Notes under the pieces: model-generated
What the model was told of the DNA's origin: nothing
What the model saw: the letters and a program-made list of their open reading frames with translations, nothing else
The model's database searches: none
NCBI RefSeq assembly: GCF_002252985.1
Contig: NZ_NHPJ01000069.1
Location: forward strand, 1 to 33,790
DNA: 33,790 bases
Origin: Halorubrum halodurans
GTDB taxonomy: Archaea > Halobacteriota > Halobacteria > Halobacteriales > Haloferacaceae
Direction: 5' to 3'
Program-made: the position numbers and the translations under genes
In this document: in pieces, positions 24,195 through 32,411 of the stretch
Layout: every line of letters starts with the position of its first letter
How positions within the stretch are numbered: the first letter of the stretch is position 1

Positions 24195-24307
24195 TATTTC
24201 CTCCCGTCGACGATACGCATCGACGGTCCCGAGTCCCGTCCGACGATCCCGGCTCCCGATACTGCCGAGACCGATACATCCAACCGGCGTCGGACGCCGA
24301 TCAGGCC

Positions 24308-25288
24308 GTGACTCCCTTCGACACCGACTCGGGAACGGAGACGGTACTGGTGACCGGCGGGACGGGCTTCGTCGGCTCCCACCTCGCCCGACTGCTCGTC
24401 GCGGACGGCCACGACGTCGTCGCCGTCGACGCCGCGCCCGACGCCGCGCTCCTCGAACGGCTCGGCGTCGCGGACGCGGTCGAGGTCCGACGGGGCGACG
24501 TGACGGACGTCGCCGCGCTCGCTCGGGCGGTCCGCGAGACGGGAGCCACCCGGATCGTCCACCTGGCCGCACTCCTGAGCGAGGACGTTCGAACGGACGA
24601 GCTCGCGGCCACGCGGGTGAACGCGCTCGGCGCGAACCACGTGCTCGAGGCCGCACGGATCGTCCCGAACCGGATCGATCGCGTCGTGGTGACGTCGAGC
24701 GAGACGGTGTACGGTCCCGGATCGGCGTACGACGGGGCCGTCCCCGAGGACGCGCTGTTGTCGCCCGACTCGCCGTACGCCGCCGCGAAGCGCCACGCAG
24801 AGTGTCTCTCCCGACGCTACCGGGCGGACCACGGCGTCCCCGCGGTCGCGCTCCGGCCGACGGGCGTCTTCGGGCCGTTCCGGCGGAGTTTCACGGCGTT
24901 CTCGGACCTCTTCGAGCGGCCGGCGGTCGGCGACCCCGTTCGCGTCGAGGGCGGCGGGACCGCCGTGAGTTGGCTCTCCGTGCGGGACGCCGCCGACGCG
25001 TTCCGGCGCGCCGCGCTGGCGCCCGACGGCGACCTCGATCACGGGGTCTACAACGTCCGCGGCGAGGTCGCGACCGTCGCGACGGCCGCGGAGACGGTCC
25101 GGCGGCTCCTCCCCGACGCGGAGGTGGCGGTGGCCGACGACGCCGACCACGACTGGTCGGCTCAGCGGCTCGCGCTCGACCGCGCTCGGTCCGATCTCGG
25201 CTACGAGGTCGACTACGGGCTCGAAGAACTCACGCGGGAGTACGTCGACGCGGTTCGCCGGGACGCCGGGCTCGACCCCGTGAACTGA
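24308..25288 (+). CDS. NAD-dependent nucleotide-sugar epimerase/dehydratase
   Basis: 326-residue extended short-chain dehydrogenase. The NAD-binding TGGTGFVGSH (GxxGxxG) is at the N-terminus, HLAALLSEDVRTDE follows beta-4, and the active site is SSETVYG with Y-x3-K in SPYAAAKRHAE. The C-terminal half binds the nucleotide sugar. GTG 24308 begins just before the Rossmann strand, and the TATA-like GATACATCC at about 24273 is about 34 bases upstream; longer readings enter the tRNA. It could act on UDP-sugars with the nearby GlmM/GlmU-like enzymes, but is convergent with them. Substrate unknown. Confidence 0.87.
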   Translation: MTPFDTDSGTETVLVTGGTGFVGSHLARLLVADGHDVVAVDAAPDAALLERLGVADAVEVRRGDVTDVAALARAVRETGATRIVHLAALLSEDVRTDELAATRVNALGANHVLEAARIVPNRIDRVVVTSSETVYGPGSAYDGAVPEDALLSPDSPYAAAKRHAECLSRRYRADHGVPAVALRPTGVFGPFRRSFTAFSDLFERPAVGDPVRVEGGGTAVSWLSVRDAADAFRRAALAPDGDLDHGVYNVRGEVATVATAAETVRRLLPDAEVAVADDADHDWSAQRLALDRARSDLGYEVDYGLEELTREYVDAVRRDAGLDPVN

Positions 25289-25316
25289 ACGCGGCCGACC
25301 GCCCGCCTCACCCGCT

Positions 25317-25383
25317 GATCGTCGCCGTCTCGGCTCACCCGCCGTCGCCCCGGCCGATCGTCGCCGTCTCGGCTCACCCGCCG
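25317..25383. repeat. 28-base direct repeat at the 3' end of the membrane gene
   Basis: A 28-base block (25317-25344) is repeated exactly at 25356-25383, period 39. The second copy contains the stop codon and last codons of the membrane protein gene ending at 25374, so the first copy looks like a duplicated gene tail in the convergent intergenic space. Confidence 0.85.
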
Positions 25384-25868
25384 ACGGCCGCCCCGGCGAG
25401 CACCGCGACCCCGGCGGCCGCGCCGCCGAGGACGAGCAGGACGTAGTTGGCGACCGGGTTCGCCGCCGCCACCAGATCGAGGGTGTAGTGGTCGCCCCTG
25501 ACGGGCGCGTACGGCCGGATCCCCATCGGGGTGATCGCGTCCGCGAGGAGGTGTGAGACGACCGTTCCCGCGCCGAGGGCGAACCCGAGCGCGGCGAACC
25601 CGAGCGCCGCGGCCGACCCGCCCTCGAGTCCGACGGCCCCGCCGACGAGCCCGAACGCGACGCCGACCGCGAGCGCGAACCAGACGGTGTGGGTGATCCC
25701 ACGGTGTTTCACGAACGGGATCCGCGTGTCCAGGTCGGGGAGCATCGCCGTCCAGGCGGCGACGACCCCGGCTCCCGCCGCGAGCTCGAGCCCGGCGACG
25801 GCGGCGAGCCCGAACCCGACCGGCGCGTACGCCGCGAGCGCGGCCCCGACGTGGCCCTTCCTGTACAC
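25374..25868 (-). CDS. YdjM/DUF457-like membrane-bound metal-dependent hydrolase
   Basis: 164 residues with four or five hydrophobic helices (about 9-40, 62-80, 88-110, 137-160). Conserved polar features are the N-terminal GHVG, LPDLD after the first helices, HRGITHT and SHLLADAITPMG, the pattern of the YdjM (LexA-regulated) membrane family with putative metal ligands. The start codon is GTG 25868, 21 bases after the GlmU-like gene, so it is probably co-transcribed. Biochemical activity has not been established for most members. Confidence 0.82.
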   Translation of the reverse strand: MYRKGHVGAALAAYAPVGFGLAAVAGLELAAGAGVVAAWTAMLPDLDTRIPFVKHRGITHTVWFALAVGVAFGLVGGAVGLEGGSAAALGFAALGFALGAGTVVSHLLADAITPMGIRPYAPVRGDHYTLDLVAAANPVANYVLLVLGGAAAGVAVLAGAAVGG

Positions 25869-25889
25869 GGTCGATCGCTCACCCTCGCT

Positions 25890-27074
25890 TCAGCGGTCCC
25901 GCAGCACCGTCTCGCCCGGCGCGACGGTCGCGCCCGCGTCGAGGACGATCCCGACGTTGATCGTACAGTTGATCCCGGTGCGGACCCCGTCGCCACAGAC
26001 GATCCCGAACTTCCGCCGGCCCGTGCTCACCCGGTCGCCCTTCACCGTGAGCTCGACCGGCTCGCCGTCGTGTCTGAGGTTCGCGACGGTCGTCCCCGCG
26101 CCGAGGTTGACGTCCTCGCCGAGCACGCTGTCGCCGAGGTACGTGAGGTGCGGCACCGCCGAGTCGGCCATCACGACGCTGTTTTTCACCTCGACGCCGT
26201 GGCCGACCCGCGTGTCGGGACCCAGGTACGTCGCCCCGCGGACGTACGCGTTGGGACCGACGTGGCTGCCGGCGGCGACGTACGCCGGTCCCTCGATCAC
26301 GACGCCGGGCTCGATCGTCGCGCCGTTCTCGACGACGACCGTGCCCCGGAGCTCCGCGTCGTCGCTCACGTCGCCGCCGACCTCGCGGTCGAGGTCCGCG
26401 AGCGCCCACTCGTTGGCCGCGAGCAGCTCCCACGGCCGGCCGACGTCGAGCCAGCGGTCGAAGGGGACGGAGCGCACCTCGGTCGTCTCACACGCCCGCT
26501 GGAGGACGTCCGTGAGCTCCAGCTCGCCGCGCTCGCTTTCGTCGACGTCGAGCCACGCGAGCGCCGCGGCGGGAAAGACGTACGCCCCGGTGTTCACGAG
26601 GTTCGACGGCGGGTCCGCGGGCTTCTCGACGACGCCCTCGACCCGGCCGTCGGCGACGCGCAACACCCCGTACGACGAGGGATTCTCGACGCGGTAGGAG
26701 CCGACCGCGGCGTTCGCGTCGTACAGCTCCGCGAGCGACTCGCGGTCGTAGAGGGCGTCCCCGTTCAACACGACGAACGGCGCCTCCTCGAGCTCGCTTC
26801 GGGCGGCGCGAACGGCGTCCGCCGTCCCGCGCTGTTCGGCCTGCGTGACGGTCTCGACCGGAACCGGCCAGTCGCGCTCGGCGATCGCGGTCCGGACCGC
26901 CTCCGCCTCGTAGCCGACGACGACGACGACCCGGCTCGCGCCCGACTCGATCGCGTCCTCGAGACAGCGGACGACGAGGGGCGTCCCGGCGACCGGCAGC
27001 ATCGGTTTCGGCGTGTCGGCCGTGAGCGGACGCATCCGCGTCCCCTCGCCGGCCGCGAGTACGACGGTCTGCAT
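25890..27074 (-). CDS. glmU: Bifunctional sugar-1-phosphate nucleotidylyltransferase/acetyltransferase (GlmU-like)
   Basis: 394 residues. The N-terminal nucleotidyltransferase (about 1-235) has LAAGEGTRMRPLT (pyrophosphorylase signature), the GTADAV substrate loop and VLNGDALYD. The C-terminal part (about 245-394) is a left-handed beta-helix built of hexapeptides (GATIEPGVVIEGPAYVAAGS and on), with TGINCTINVG near the end. It is expected to make UDP-N-acetylglucosamine, or another UDP/dTDP-sugar, from the product of GlmM just upstream. The archaeal branch differs from bacterial GlmU, so sugar specificity is inferred. Start ATG 27074, 90 bases after glmM. Confidence 0.88.
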   Translation of the reverse strand: MQTVVLAAGEGTRMRPLTADTPKPMLPVAGTPLVVRCLEDAIESGASRVVVVVGYEAEAVRTAIAERDWPVPVETVTQAEQRGTADAVRAARSELEEAPFVVLNGDALYDRESLAELYDANAAVGSYRVENPSSYGVLRVADGRVEGVVEKPADPPSNLVNTGAYVFPAAALAWLDVDESERGELELTDVLQRACETTEVRSVPFDRWLDVGRPWELLAANEWALADLDREVGGDVSDDAELRGTVVVENGATIEPGVVIEGPAYVAAGSHVGPNAYVRGATYLGPDTRVGHGVEVKNSVVMADSAVPHLTYLGDSVLGEDVNLGAGTTVANLRHDGEPVELTVKGDRVSTGRRKFGIVCGDGVRTGINCTINVGIVLDAGATVAPGETVLRDR

Positions 27075-27164
27075 GTACCTGAACCTCGACGGACGGCGGG
27101 AAAGGTATTGCGACGGCGCGCGGCGCGGCTCCGCCCTCGACGCCCCGGCTCGGAGCGGCCGGTC

Positions 27165-28532
27165 TCAGTCGCCGGCCGCGTCCGCGAGCGCGCGGTCGAC
27201 GATCCCGCTCGCGCGCTCCAGCAGGGCGTCCGCGGCGTCGGCCTCGCGCGCCTCCGCCGTGACCCGGATCAGCGGCTCGGTCCCCGAGGCCCGCAGGAGG
27301 AACCACCCCTCGTCGGCGTCGACGCGGACGCCGTCGAGCGTCGAGACCTCGTCGAACTCGTCGGTCACGCGCGCCGCGACCAGTTCCATCGCGGCGGCCT
27401 TGTGCTCGGTCTCGACCGAGCGCCGCCGGATCGGGTACCGCTCCATCGCCGCGACCCGCTCGGAGAGGGGGGTCGACGTCGCCAGCGCGGCGAGCCGGAC
27501 CGCCGCGAGCGGCCCGTCCGGGCACAGCGTCTCCTCGGGGAAGATCCACGCGCCGGACGGCTCGCCGCCGAAGGCGACCCCCGCCTCCGCGGCGCGTTCC
27601 GCCACGTACACGTCGCCGACGCGGGTGTAGACGAGTTCCGCGCCGACCTCCGCGAGCGCGTCCGCGGCCGCGAGGCTCGTGTCGACCGGCGCAGCGACCC
27701 GGTCGCCCTCCCCGGCCGCCGCGCGGCCGAAGACGGCGAGGAGCAGGTCGCCGGGGACGAACTCGCCCGCGTCCGTGACGGCCATCATGCGGTCGGCGTC
27801 GCCGTCGTGGGCGATCCCGAGGTCGGCGTCGACGGCCTCGACGGTCGCGGCGAGCGTCGCGCAGTTCTCGGCGGTCGGCTCGCTCGGGCGGGCGGGGAAC
27901 CGGCCGTCCGGCGTCGCGTTGAGCGTCTCGACGGCGGCGCCGAGGTCGTGGAGGGCGTCGGCGGTCACGCCGCCCATGCCGTTTCCGGCGTCGACGACGA
28001 CGGAGAGGTCGGCGAGGGGGTCGGCACCGGGAGCTCCGGTCCCGCGCGTCTCCGCCGCGTGCTCGCCGGCCGCGACGAGCGCGTCGCGGTGGCGGTCGGT
28101 CGCCGCGTTCCAGCGGTCGTACCCGCCCTGTCCCGTCCAGTCGGCGAGGTCGAACGCCCCCTCGCGGATCCGCTCCTCGATGACGTCCTGTCGGGCCGGG
28201 GGGTACGCCTGCCCCGAGGGAGTCCACAGCTTGAGCCCGTTGTCGGGGGCCGGGTTGTGCGAGGCGGTCACGACGACCCCGGCGTCCGCGTCCCGCGTGT
28301 CGATCGCCCGCGCGACCGTCGGCGTCGCCGCGCGGCCGACGTCGACCACGTCCGCGCCGGTCTCGCGGAGCCCCGCGACCAACGCGTCGCGGAGCGTCTC
28401 GCCCGTCCCTCTCGCGTCGCGACCCACGACGACCCGGTCCGTCTCGGTGCCGACGGCGCGCCCGACGTCGAGCGCGACGGCGGCGGTGACTTCCTCGCCG
28501 ACGCGCCCGCGGATCCCGCTGGTTCCGAACAT
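27165..28532 (-). CDS. glmM: Phosphoglucosamine mutase (phosphohexomutase)
   Basis: 455 residues. The four phosphohexomutase parts are visible: MFGTSGIRG start, active-site loop TASHNPAPDNG with phospho-Ser91, metal loop DGDADR (243-248), sugar loop GGEPSG, and phosphate loop RASGTEPLIRV. It interconverts glucosamine-6-P and glucosamine-1-P, or related hexose phosphates. Its neighbour glmU on the same strand favours the amino-sugar role. ATG 28532, with a leftward GTTACAAGAC about 25 bases upstream. No truncation. Confidence 0.9.
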   Translation of the reverse strand: MFGTSGIRGRVGEEVTAAVALDVGRAVGTETDRVVVGRDARGTGETLRDALVAGLRETGADVVDVGRAATPTVARAIDTRDADAGVVVTASHNPAPDNGLKLWTPSGQAYPPARQDVIEERIREGAFDLADWTGQGGYDRWNAATDRHRDALVAAGEHAAETRGTGAPGADPLADLSVVVDAGNGMGGVTADALHDLGAAVETLNATPDGRFPARPSEPTAENCATLAATVEAVDADLGIAHDGDADRMMAVTDAGEFVPGDLLLAVFGRAAAGEGDRVAAPVDTSLAAADALAEVGAELVYTRVGDVYVAERAAEAGVAFGGEPSGAWIFPEETLCPDGPLAAVRLAALATSTPLSERVAAMERYPIRRRSVETEHKAAAMELVAARVTDEFDEVSTLDGVRVDADEGWFLLRASGTEPLIRVTAEAREADAADALLERASGIVDRALADAAGD

Positions 28533-28605
28533 GTCCGTGGCTCCCGGCGGAGAGTCTTGTAACCTCGGGAAGGGAGGAGAGCGGGGAGAGAAGCGACGCC
28601 CGACC

Positions 28606-28935
28606 TCAGATCCGGTTCTCGCGGCCGGGGTCGACGTCGATGGCGTCGACCGGACAGACGTCGACACACAGCATACAGTCGATACACTGGTCCTCGTCGG
28701 TCGGGTTCGCCTTCCGGTCGGACTCGGGGTGGCCGGGCGTGTCGACCCAGTCGAAGACGTCGACGGGACAGTCCTCCAGACACGCCCCGTCGGCCAGACA
28801 GATGTCGAAGTCGACGGCGACGTGGGTCCCGCGGACCCCGAGCTTCTCGGGCGGCTCGACCGGCCCCCACACGTCGACGTCGTGCTCCTCGCCGGTCCGC
28901 TCCAGGTTCCGCTCGAAGTTCGGGTCGATGCCCAT
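28606..28935 (-). CDS. 7Fe-type ferredoxin with N-terminal extension
   Basis: 109 residues. The C-terminal motif C84-x2-C87-x2-C90-x3-C94-P holds a [4Fe-4S] cluster; the first motif is C46-x5-C52-x3-C56-P, the pattern of a [3Fe-4S] site in archaeal dicluster ferredoxins. The first 40 residues resemble the N-terminal extension of archaeal (zinc-type) ferredoxins. It acts as a soluble electron carrier. ATG 28935 is about 29 bases after a leftward TATA-like AGTTTAACT (28960-28968). Single gene between glmM and gltX. Confidence 0.88.
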   Translation of the reverse strand: MGIDPNFERNLERTGEEHDVDVWGPVEPPEKLGVRGTHVAVDFDICLADGACLEDCPVDVFDWVDTPGHPESDRKANPTDEDQCIDCMLCVDVCPVDAIDVDPGRENRI

Positions 28936-29017
28936 CTTGCTCTGGATTTCGCCCGTCGGTAGTTAAACTCCGCGACGCGGATCGGCGACGCTTCCCCTCG
29001 AGCGGCGGCGCTCGACC

Positions 29018-30790
29018 TCAGGGATGCGCGAAGTACGCCACGAGGTCCTCCTCGCCGGTCGGGCCGTCGGGCTCGTCGGTGCCGGTCGGGTCGAACGCGT
29101 CGAGTCGGGCGAAGCCGATCCGCTCGAACTGGACCACGTCGTCGACCGCGGCGTCGGCGATCGCCGGCTCGGCGTACCCGCGTACGTCGCCCTCGAGGGT
29201 GCGCATGAGCGTCCCGAGCGACTCCGCCGCGGGCACCCAGTGGACCACGTCGACGTCGCCGTCCCGGACCACGTCGATGTCGGCGTCGACGTAGACGAGC
29301 TCGTCGGCCTCGCGGCGCACGGGACCGTACCCCTTCAGCCAGACGCGCTCGCCGGCCGGCGGGAGGTCCGACTCCTCGACGAGGACCCGCCCCGCCGGGA
29401 TCGTCCGGTCGCCGCGGTCGGGGTGGTCGGGGTGTCGCGCGGGCCGACCGGCGGCCGGCGCGGGGGCGTCGCCGTCGACGACCGGCAGCTCGACCGCCGG
29501 GTCGTCCTCGCGGTCGCGCACGAGGAAGAACCGGTCCGCCTCGTCGTCGACGAGGTCGCGGTTGTTCGCGTACACCGACGACATCGCAAGGTCCACGTCG
29601 GAGGTCGACATCCCGAGGTCGGTCATCGACTCGACGAGCGCCGCGCCCCGGATCCCGCGCCGGCGGACCGATCGAATGGTCGGCGCGCGCGGGTCGTCCC
29701 AGCCGGTCAGCTCGCCGTCGGCGATCAGCTCCTTGATCGTCGACGTGGAGAGCGTCACGTCGTACTCGTCGACCTGGACGTGCCCCCAGTGGAGCACCTC
29801 GGGGTACTCCCAGCCGAAGTAGTCGTAGACGAACCGCTGGCGCTTCGCGGAGTCCTGGAGGTCGATGCCGCGGATGATGTGGGTGACGCCCGTGAGGTGG
29901 TCGTCGACGCCGGACTGGAAGTCGAGCATGGGCCAACAGCGGTACTCCGCCGCCTCCTCGCGCGGGTGCGGCGTGTCGATCATGCGGAACGCGACCCAGT
30001 CGCGCAGCGCCGGGTTCTTGTGGTCGATGTCAGTCCGCACCCGGAGGACCATCTCGCCGGCGCCGTACTCGCCGTCGACCATGGCCGCGAACTCCTCGCG
30101 GACGGTCGCCGCGTCCTTCCCGCGGTGCGGGCAGGCCTCGCCGTCGTTCTTCAGCTCCGAGAACGCCTCGCCGGCACACGAGCAGGTGTACGCGCCGCCG
30201 CGGTCGATCAGCTCGCGGGCGTGCTCGTAGTAGGTCTCGAGCCGGTCGGAGGCCTTCAGCACGCGGTCGGCCTCGAAGCCGAGGTACGCGACGTCCTCGA
30301 GGATCGCGTCGTACGCGTCGAGGTCGGGCCGCTTCGTCTCCGGGTCGGTGTCGTCGAACCGGCAGATGAACTCGCCGTCGTACCGCTGCTTGTACGTCCC
30401 GATCACGGCGGGCATCCGGGCGTGGCCGATGTGCCAGGGGCCGTTGGGGTTCGGCGCGGCGCGCATCACGACCTCGCCGGGCTCGGCGTTCGGCAGATCG
30501 GGGAGGACGTGCTCGTCCGCCTCGTCGTCGGCCTCGAGCTCCGCGAGTCGCTCGGGAGCCACCTCGCCGAGCCGGTCGCGTCGCTCCGCCTCGTCCATCG
30601 CCGCGACGCGGTTCACGATCGGCGCGAGAACGCCGGGAATCTCGTCGCCGTGCGGGCGGAACTCGGGGTTCTCGCCCATCAGCGGGCCCATGATCGCGCC
30701 CACGTCGGGATCGCCGTCGTGTTTGAGCGCGTTGAAGAGCGCGGCCGTCTCGCCGGCCGTCTCGACACGCTCGCGGAGTTCGTCGTCCAT
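29018..30790 (-). CDS. gltX: Glutamyl-tRNA synthetase (archaeal type)
   Basis: 590 residues. Class I synthetase signatures: HIGH as APNPNGPWHIGHARM (HIGH 120-123) after an about 100-residue helical N-terminal domain typical of archaeal GluRS, and the KMSKS-equivalent LSTSTIKELI. The C-terminal part (about 420-590) is an anticodon-binding beta-barrel domain of the GlnRS type, as in all archaea. It charges tRNA-Glu and, by archaeal knowledge, probably also tRNA-Gln for later amidation. Start ATG 30790; a leftward GCGTTTTTGAG (about 30811-30821) fits a leaderless promoter. Confidence 0.94.
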   Translation of the reverse strand: MDDELRERVETAGETAALFNALKHDGDPDVGAIMGPLMGENPEFRPHGDEIPGVLAPIVNRVAAMDEAERRDRLGEVAPERLAELEADDEADEHVLPDLPNAEPGEVVMRAAPNPNGPWHIGHARMPAVIGTYKQRYDGEFICRFDDTDPETKRPDLDAYDAILEDVAYLGFEADRVLKASDRLETYYEHARELIDRGGAYTCSCAGEAFSELKNDGEACPHRGKDAATVREEFAAMVDGEYGAGEMVLRVRTDIDHKNPALRDWVAFRMIDTPHPREEAAEYRCWPMLDFQSGVDDHLTGVTHIIRGIDLQDSAKRQRFVYDYFGWEYPEVLHWGHVQVDEYDVTLSTSTIKELIADGELTGWDDPRAPTIRSVRRRGIRGAALVESMTDLGMSTSDVDLAMSSVYANNRDLVDDEADRFFLVRDREDDPAVELPVVDGDAPAPAAGRPARHPDHPDRGDRTIPAGRVLVEESDLPPAGERVWLKGYGPVRREADELVYVDADIDVVRDGDVDVVHWVPAAESLGTLMRTLEGDVRGYAEPAIADAAVDDVVQFERIGFARLDAFDPTGTDEPDGPTGEEDLVAYFAHP

Positions 30791-30946
30791 ACCGTCGGCT
30801 CGTCGGGGCGACTCAAAAACGCCGCGAAACCGTCGGCGTCACGGCGGGAGTCGGGGATCGCGTCGGCGAGGTGCCGGCGACCCGCCCGCTCCCGTCCCGG
30901 CGTCGGGGCCGCGGGTAGGGGCGTCGACCCTCGGGGACACGCGGGC

Positions 30947-31017
30947 ATAAACGGTCGAGACCGTTCACGCGATCGGGACGGGGTGTCGGGCGTGAACGGT
31001 CGGGCCGTTTATATACG
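30947..31017. promoter_or_regulatory. Divergent promoter pair with mirrored palindromic operators
   Basis: Two 24-base arms (30947-30970 and 30990-31013) are near-perfect inverted copies around a 19-base spacer. Each arm holds its own palindrome: AACGGTC-GA-GACCGTT (30950-30965, perfect) and AACGGTC-G-GGCCGTT (30995-31009, one mismatch). Each touches an outward TATA-like box: leftward CGTTTATGC and rightward GTTTATATACG (31008-31017). This looks like two operators for one dimeric regulator. The leftward promoter is about 150 bases from gltX, which has its own nearer box, so its target is unclear. The rest of 30791-31081 holds no supported gene. Confidence 0.6.
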
Positions 31018-31050
31018 CTCGACGACCTATCGCGGGGATCGGTCCGCGGA

Positions 31051-31057
31051 ATTATAG
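31051..31057 (+). promoter_or_regulatory. TATA-like box before the short leader ORF
   Basis: ATTATAG, centred about 29 bases before the ATG at 31082, giving a possible leaderless start there. Confidence 0.45.
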
Positions 31058-31081
31058 CCGCTCGGGTTCTGAGGACGAACC

Positions 31082-31138
31082 ATGGAGACGCGCTGGATCG
31101 AGTCGGGACGCGCACGTCCCGGAGGTGCGGGATGGTAG
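31082..31138 (+). CDS. Possible 18-codon leader ORF
   Basis: ATG 31082 opens an 18-residue frame (METRWIESGRARPGGAGW) that stops at TAG 31136-31138, overlapping the ATG of the next gene at 31132 in another frame. It sits at the position expected for leaderless translation from the ATTATAG box. Within it lies GGAGGTG (31121-31127), a strong archaeal Shine-Dalgarno sequence for the downstream start, so the leader could couple or control translation. It may also be chance. Confidence 0.35.
   Translation: METRWIESGRARPGGAGW
31121..31127 (+). promoter_or_regulatory. Strong Shine-Dalgarno GGAGGTG
   Basis: Complementary to the archaeal 16S rRNA 3' end and four bases before ATG 31132 (16 before ATG 31144). 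Most genes in this window look leaderless, so a perfect internal site is unusual; it supports 31132 as the start. Confidence 0.55.
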
Positions 31139-31362
31139 AGCCGATGTCGCGGGAGGAGCGCGACGCCGGCAATCGAAAGATAAAGATAGGGTTCCTGGTC
31201 CTAGTGGCCGCCTCGCCGCCGCTCATCACGCTGCTCGGCGACCCGACCGTCGTCCAGTTGGCGGTCGCGGCCGGCGGCGGGCTGCTGCTCGGACTGCTCG
31301 TCGTCTGGTACCTGGGTCGGCTCGCCTCGGAGTTCACCGCGGGCTCCCGCCGGCTCCGGTAG
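31132..31362 (+). CDS. Small two-helix membrane protein, unknown function
   Basis: 76 residues. A charged N-terminus (EERDAGNRKIK) is followed by two hydrophobic helices (about 19-36 and 41-60) and a short Arg-rich C-terminus, so both ends are probably cytoplasmic. No family recognised. The start is set at ATG 31132 by the Shine-Dalgarno four bases upstream; ATG 31144 is an alternative. The promoter region carries mirrored operators, so expression is probably regulated. It is convergent with surE, and the stop codon lies inside a small duplication. Confidence 0.6.
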   Translation: MVEPMSREERDAGNRKIKIGFLVLVAASPPLITLLGDPTVVQLAVAAGGGLLLGLLVVWYLGRLASEFTAGSRRLR

Positions 31363-31379
31363 GGCTCCCGCCGGCTCCG
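31341..31379. repeat. 18-base direct repeat across the stop codon
   Basis: GGGCTCCCGCCGGCTCCG occurs at 31341-31358 and 31362-31379, period 21. The first copy encodes the last residues of the membrane protein; the second starts at the final base of its TAG. A duplicated gene tail like that at 25317-25383. Confidence 0.85.
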
Positions 31380-31385
31380 ACGGCG

Positions 31386-32318
31386 TCACTCGCCGGCGGC
31401 CTCGAGCGTCCCGTCGTCGAGCGCGAACGTCCCCCCTGCGATCTCGACCGTCTCGCCGACCCGGTCGCCGGCCACCGACCGCGAGGATGACAGCGGCGAG
31501 ACGCTCACCTCGCCCTCGACCGTCGCGCGCCGGTCCGAGCCGGGGTCGTCGGCGACGTCACCGCGCAGGAACTCCCGCCAGAAGCGATCGCGAAGCTCCA
31601 TTCCCATCTCGCCGCGGCGCTCGCCGAAGCCGGAGGCGTCGCCGCCGGGGTCGCCCGAGCCGGCGGTCCCGGTCGCGTTTTCTTCCTCCTCACTCGCCGC
31701 CTCCGTGCCGGGGTGGAACTCGATCACGTCGAAGCCGCGGGCGGGCTCGGTCAGCCGGTAGGTCGGGTCCGCGGCGGCCTCGTCGTCCGCGGCGGGGACG
31801 TTGACGTTGAGCACGTCCGCGCCGAACGGGAGGCGGCCCTCGTCGTCGACGCGGGCGACGAGGTCGGCCGCGACCCGCCCCGCGAGCGCGAAGTCGTCGT
31901 GGGAGACCGTCGGCGGGATCGGGAGGTTGCCGCGGTCGTACAGCGAGACCGCGATCGCGGGCGTCCCGAGGAACGCCGCCTCCATGGCCGCGCCGACGGT
32001 CCCCGACTGGCCGAGGACGTGCGCGCCGATGTTCGGGCCGTGGTTACAGCCGGAGACGACGACGTCGGGCTCCAACTCGAGCGCGACCGCCGCGACGGCG
32101 ACGCAGTCGGCGGGCGTCCCCTCGACCGCGTAGCCGAGGTCGCGCTCGGTGTACTCGATCGTCGTCTCCCACCACGACCGGTTGCCGCCCACGCCCGACT
32201 GGTTCGTCGCCGGCGCGACGACGGTCACGTCGTACTCGGCGGAGAGCGCCTCCGAGAGCGCCCGGATCCCGGCCGCGTCGATCCCGTCGTCGTTGGTGAG
32301 GAGGACCTCGCGTGTCAT
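31386..32318 (-). CDS. surE: 5'/3'-nucleotidase SurE
   Basis: 310 residues. Metal-site residues are D10 and D11 in LLTNDDG, S41 in TNQSG and N92 in VVSGCNHGPNIG. SurE removes phosphate from nucleoside monophosphates and short polyphosphate. The family is usually about 250-270 residues; here a Glu/Gly/Asp-rich insert near residues 210-235 (EEEENATGTAGSGDPGGDAS) and an acidic C-terminus add length. ATG 32318 is about 28 bases after a leftward GCGTTTTCACC. It lies next to carA on the same strand with a 93-base gap. Confidence 0.92.
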   Translation of the reverse strand: MTREVLLTNDDGIDAAGIRALSEALSAEYDVTVVAPATNQSGVGGNRSWWETTIEYTERDLGYAVEGTPADCVAVAAVALELEPDVVVSGCNHGPNIGAHVLGQSGTVGAAMEAAFLGTPAIAVSLYDRGNLPIPPTVSHDDFALAGRVAADLVARVDDEGRLPFGADVLNVNVPAADDEAAADPTYRLTEPARGFDVIEFHPGTEAASEEEENATGTAGSGDPGGDASGFGERRGEMGMELRDRFWREFLRGDVADDPGSDRRATVEGEVSVSPLSSSRSVAGDRVGETVEIAGGTFALDDGTLEAAGE

Positions 32319-32411
32319 GATGGTCCCTGGGAGGTCACGGGTGAAAACGCCGCCGGAAGCGGTCGGGATGGAGGACGCGGCGACGGTCGGCGAGACGGAG
32401 GTCGACGGTCG

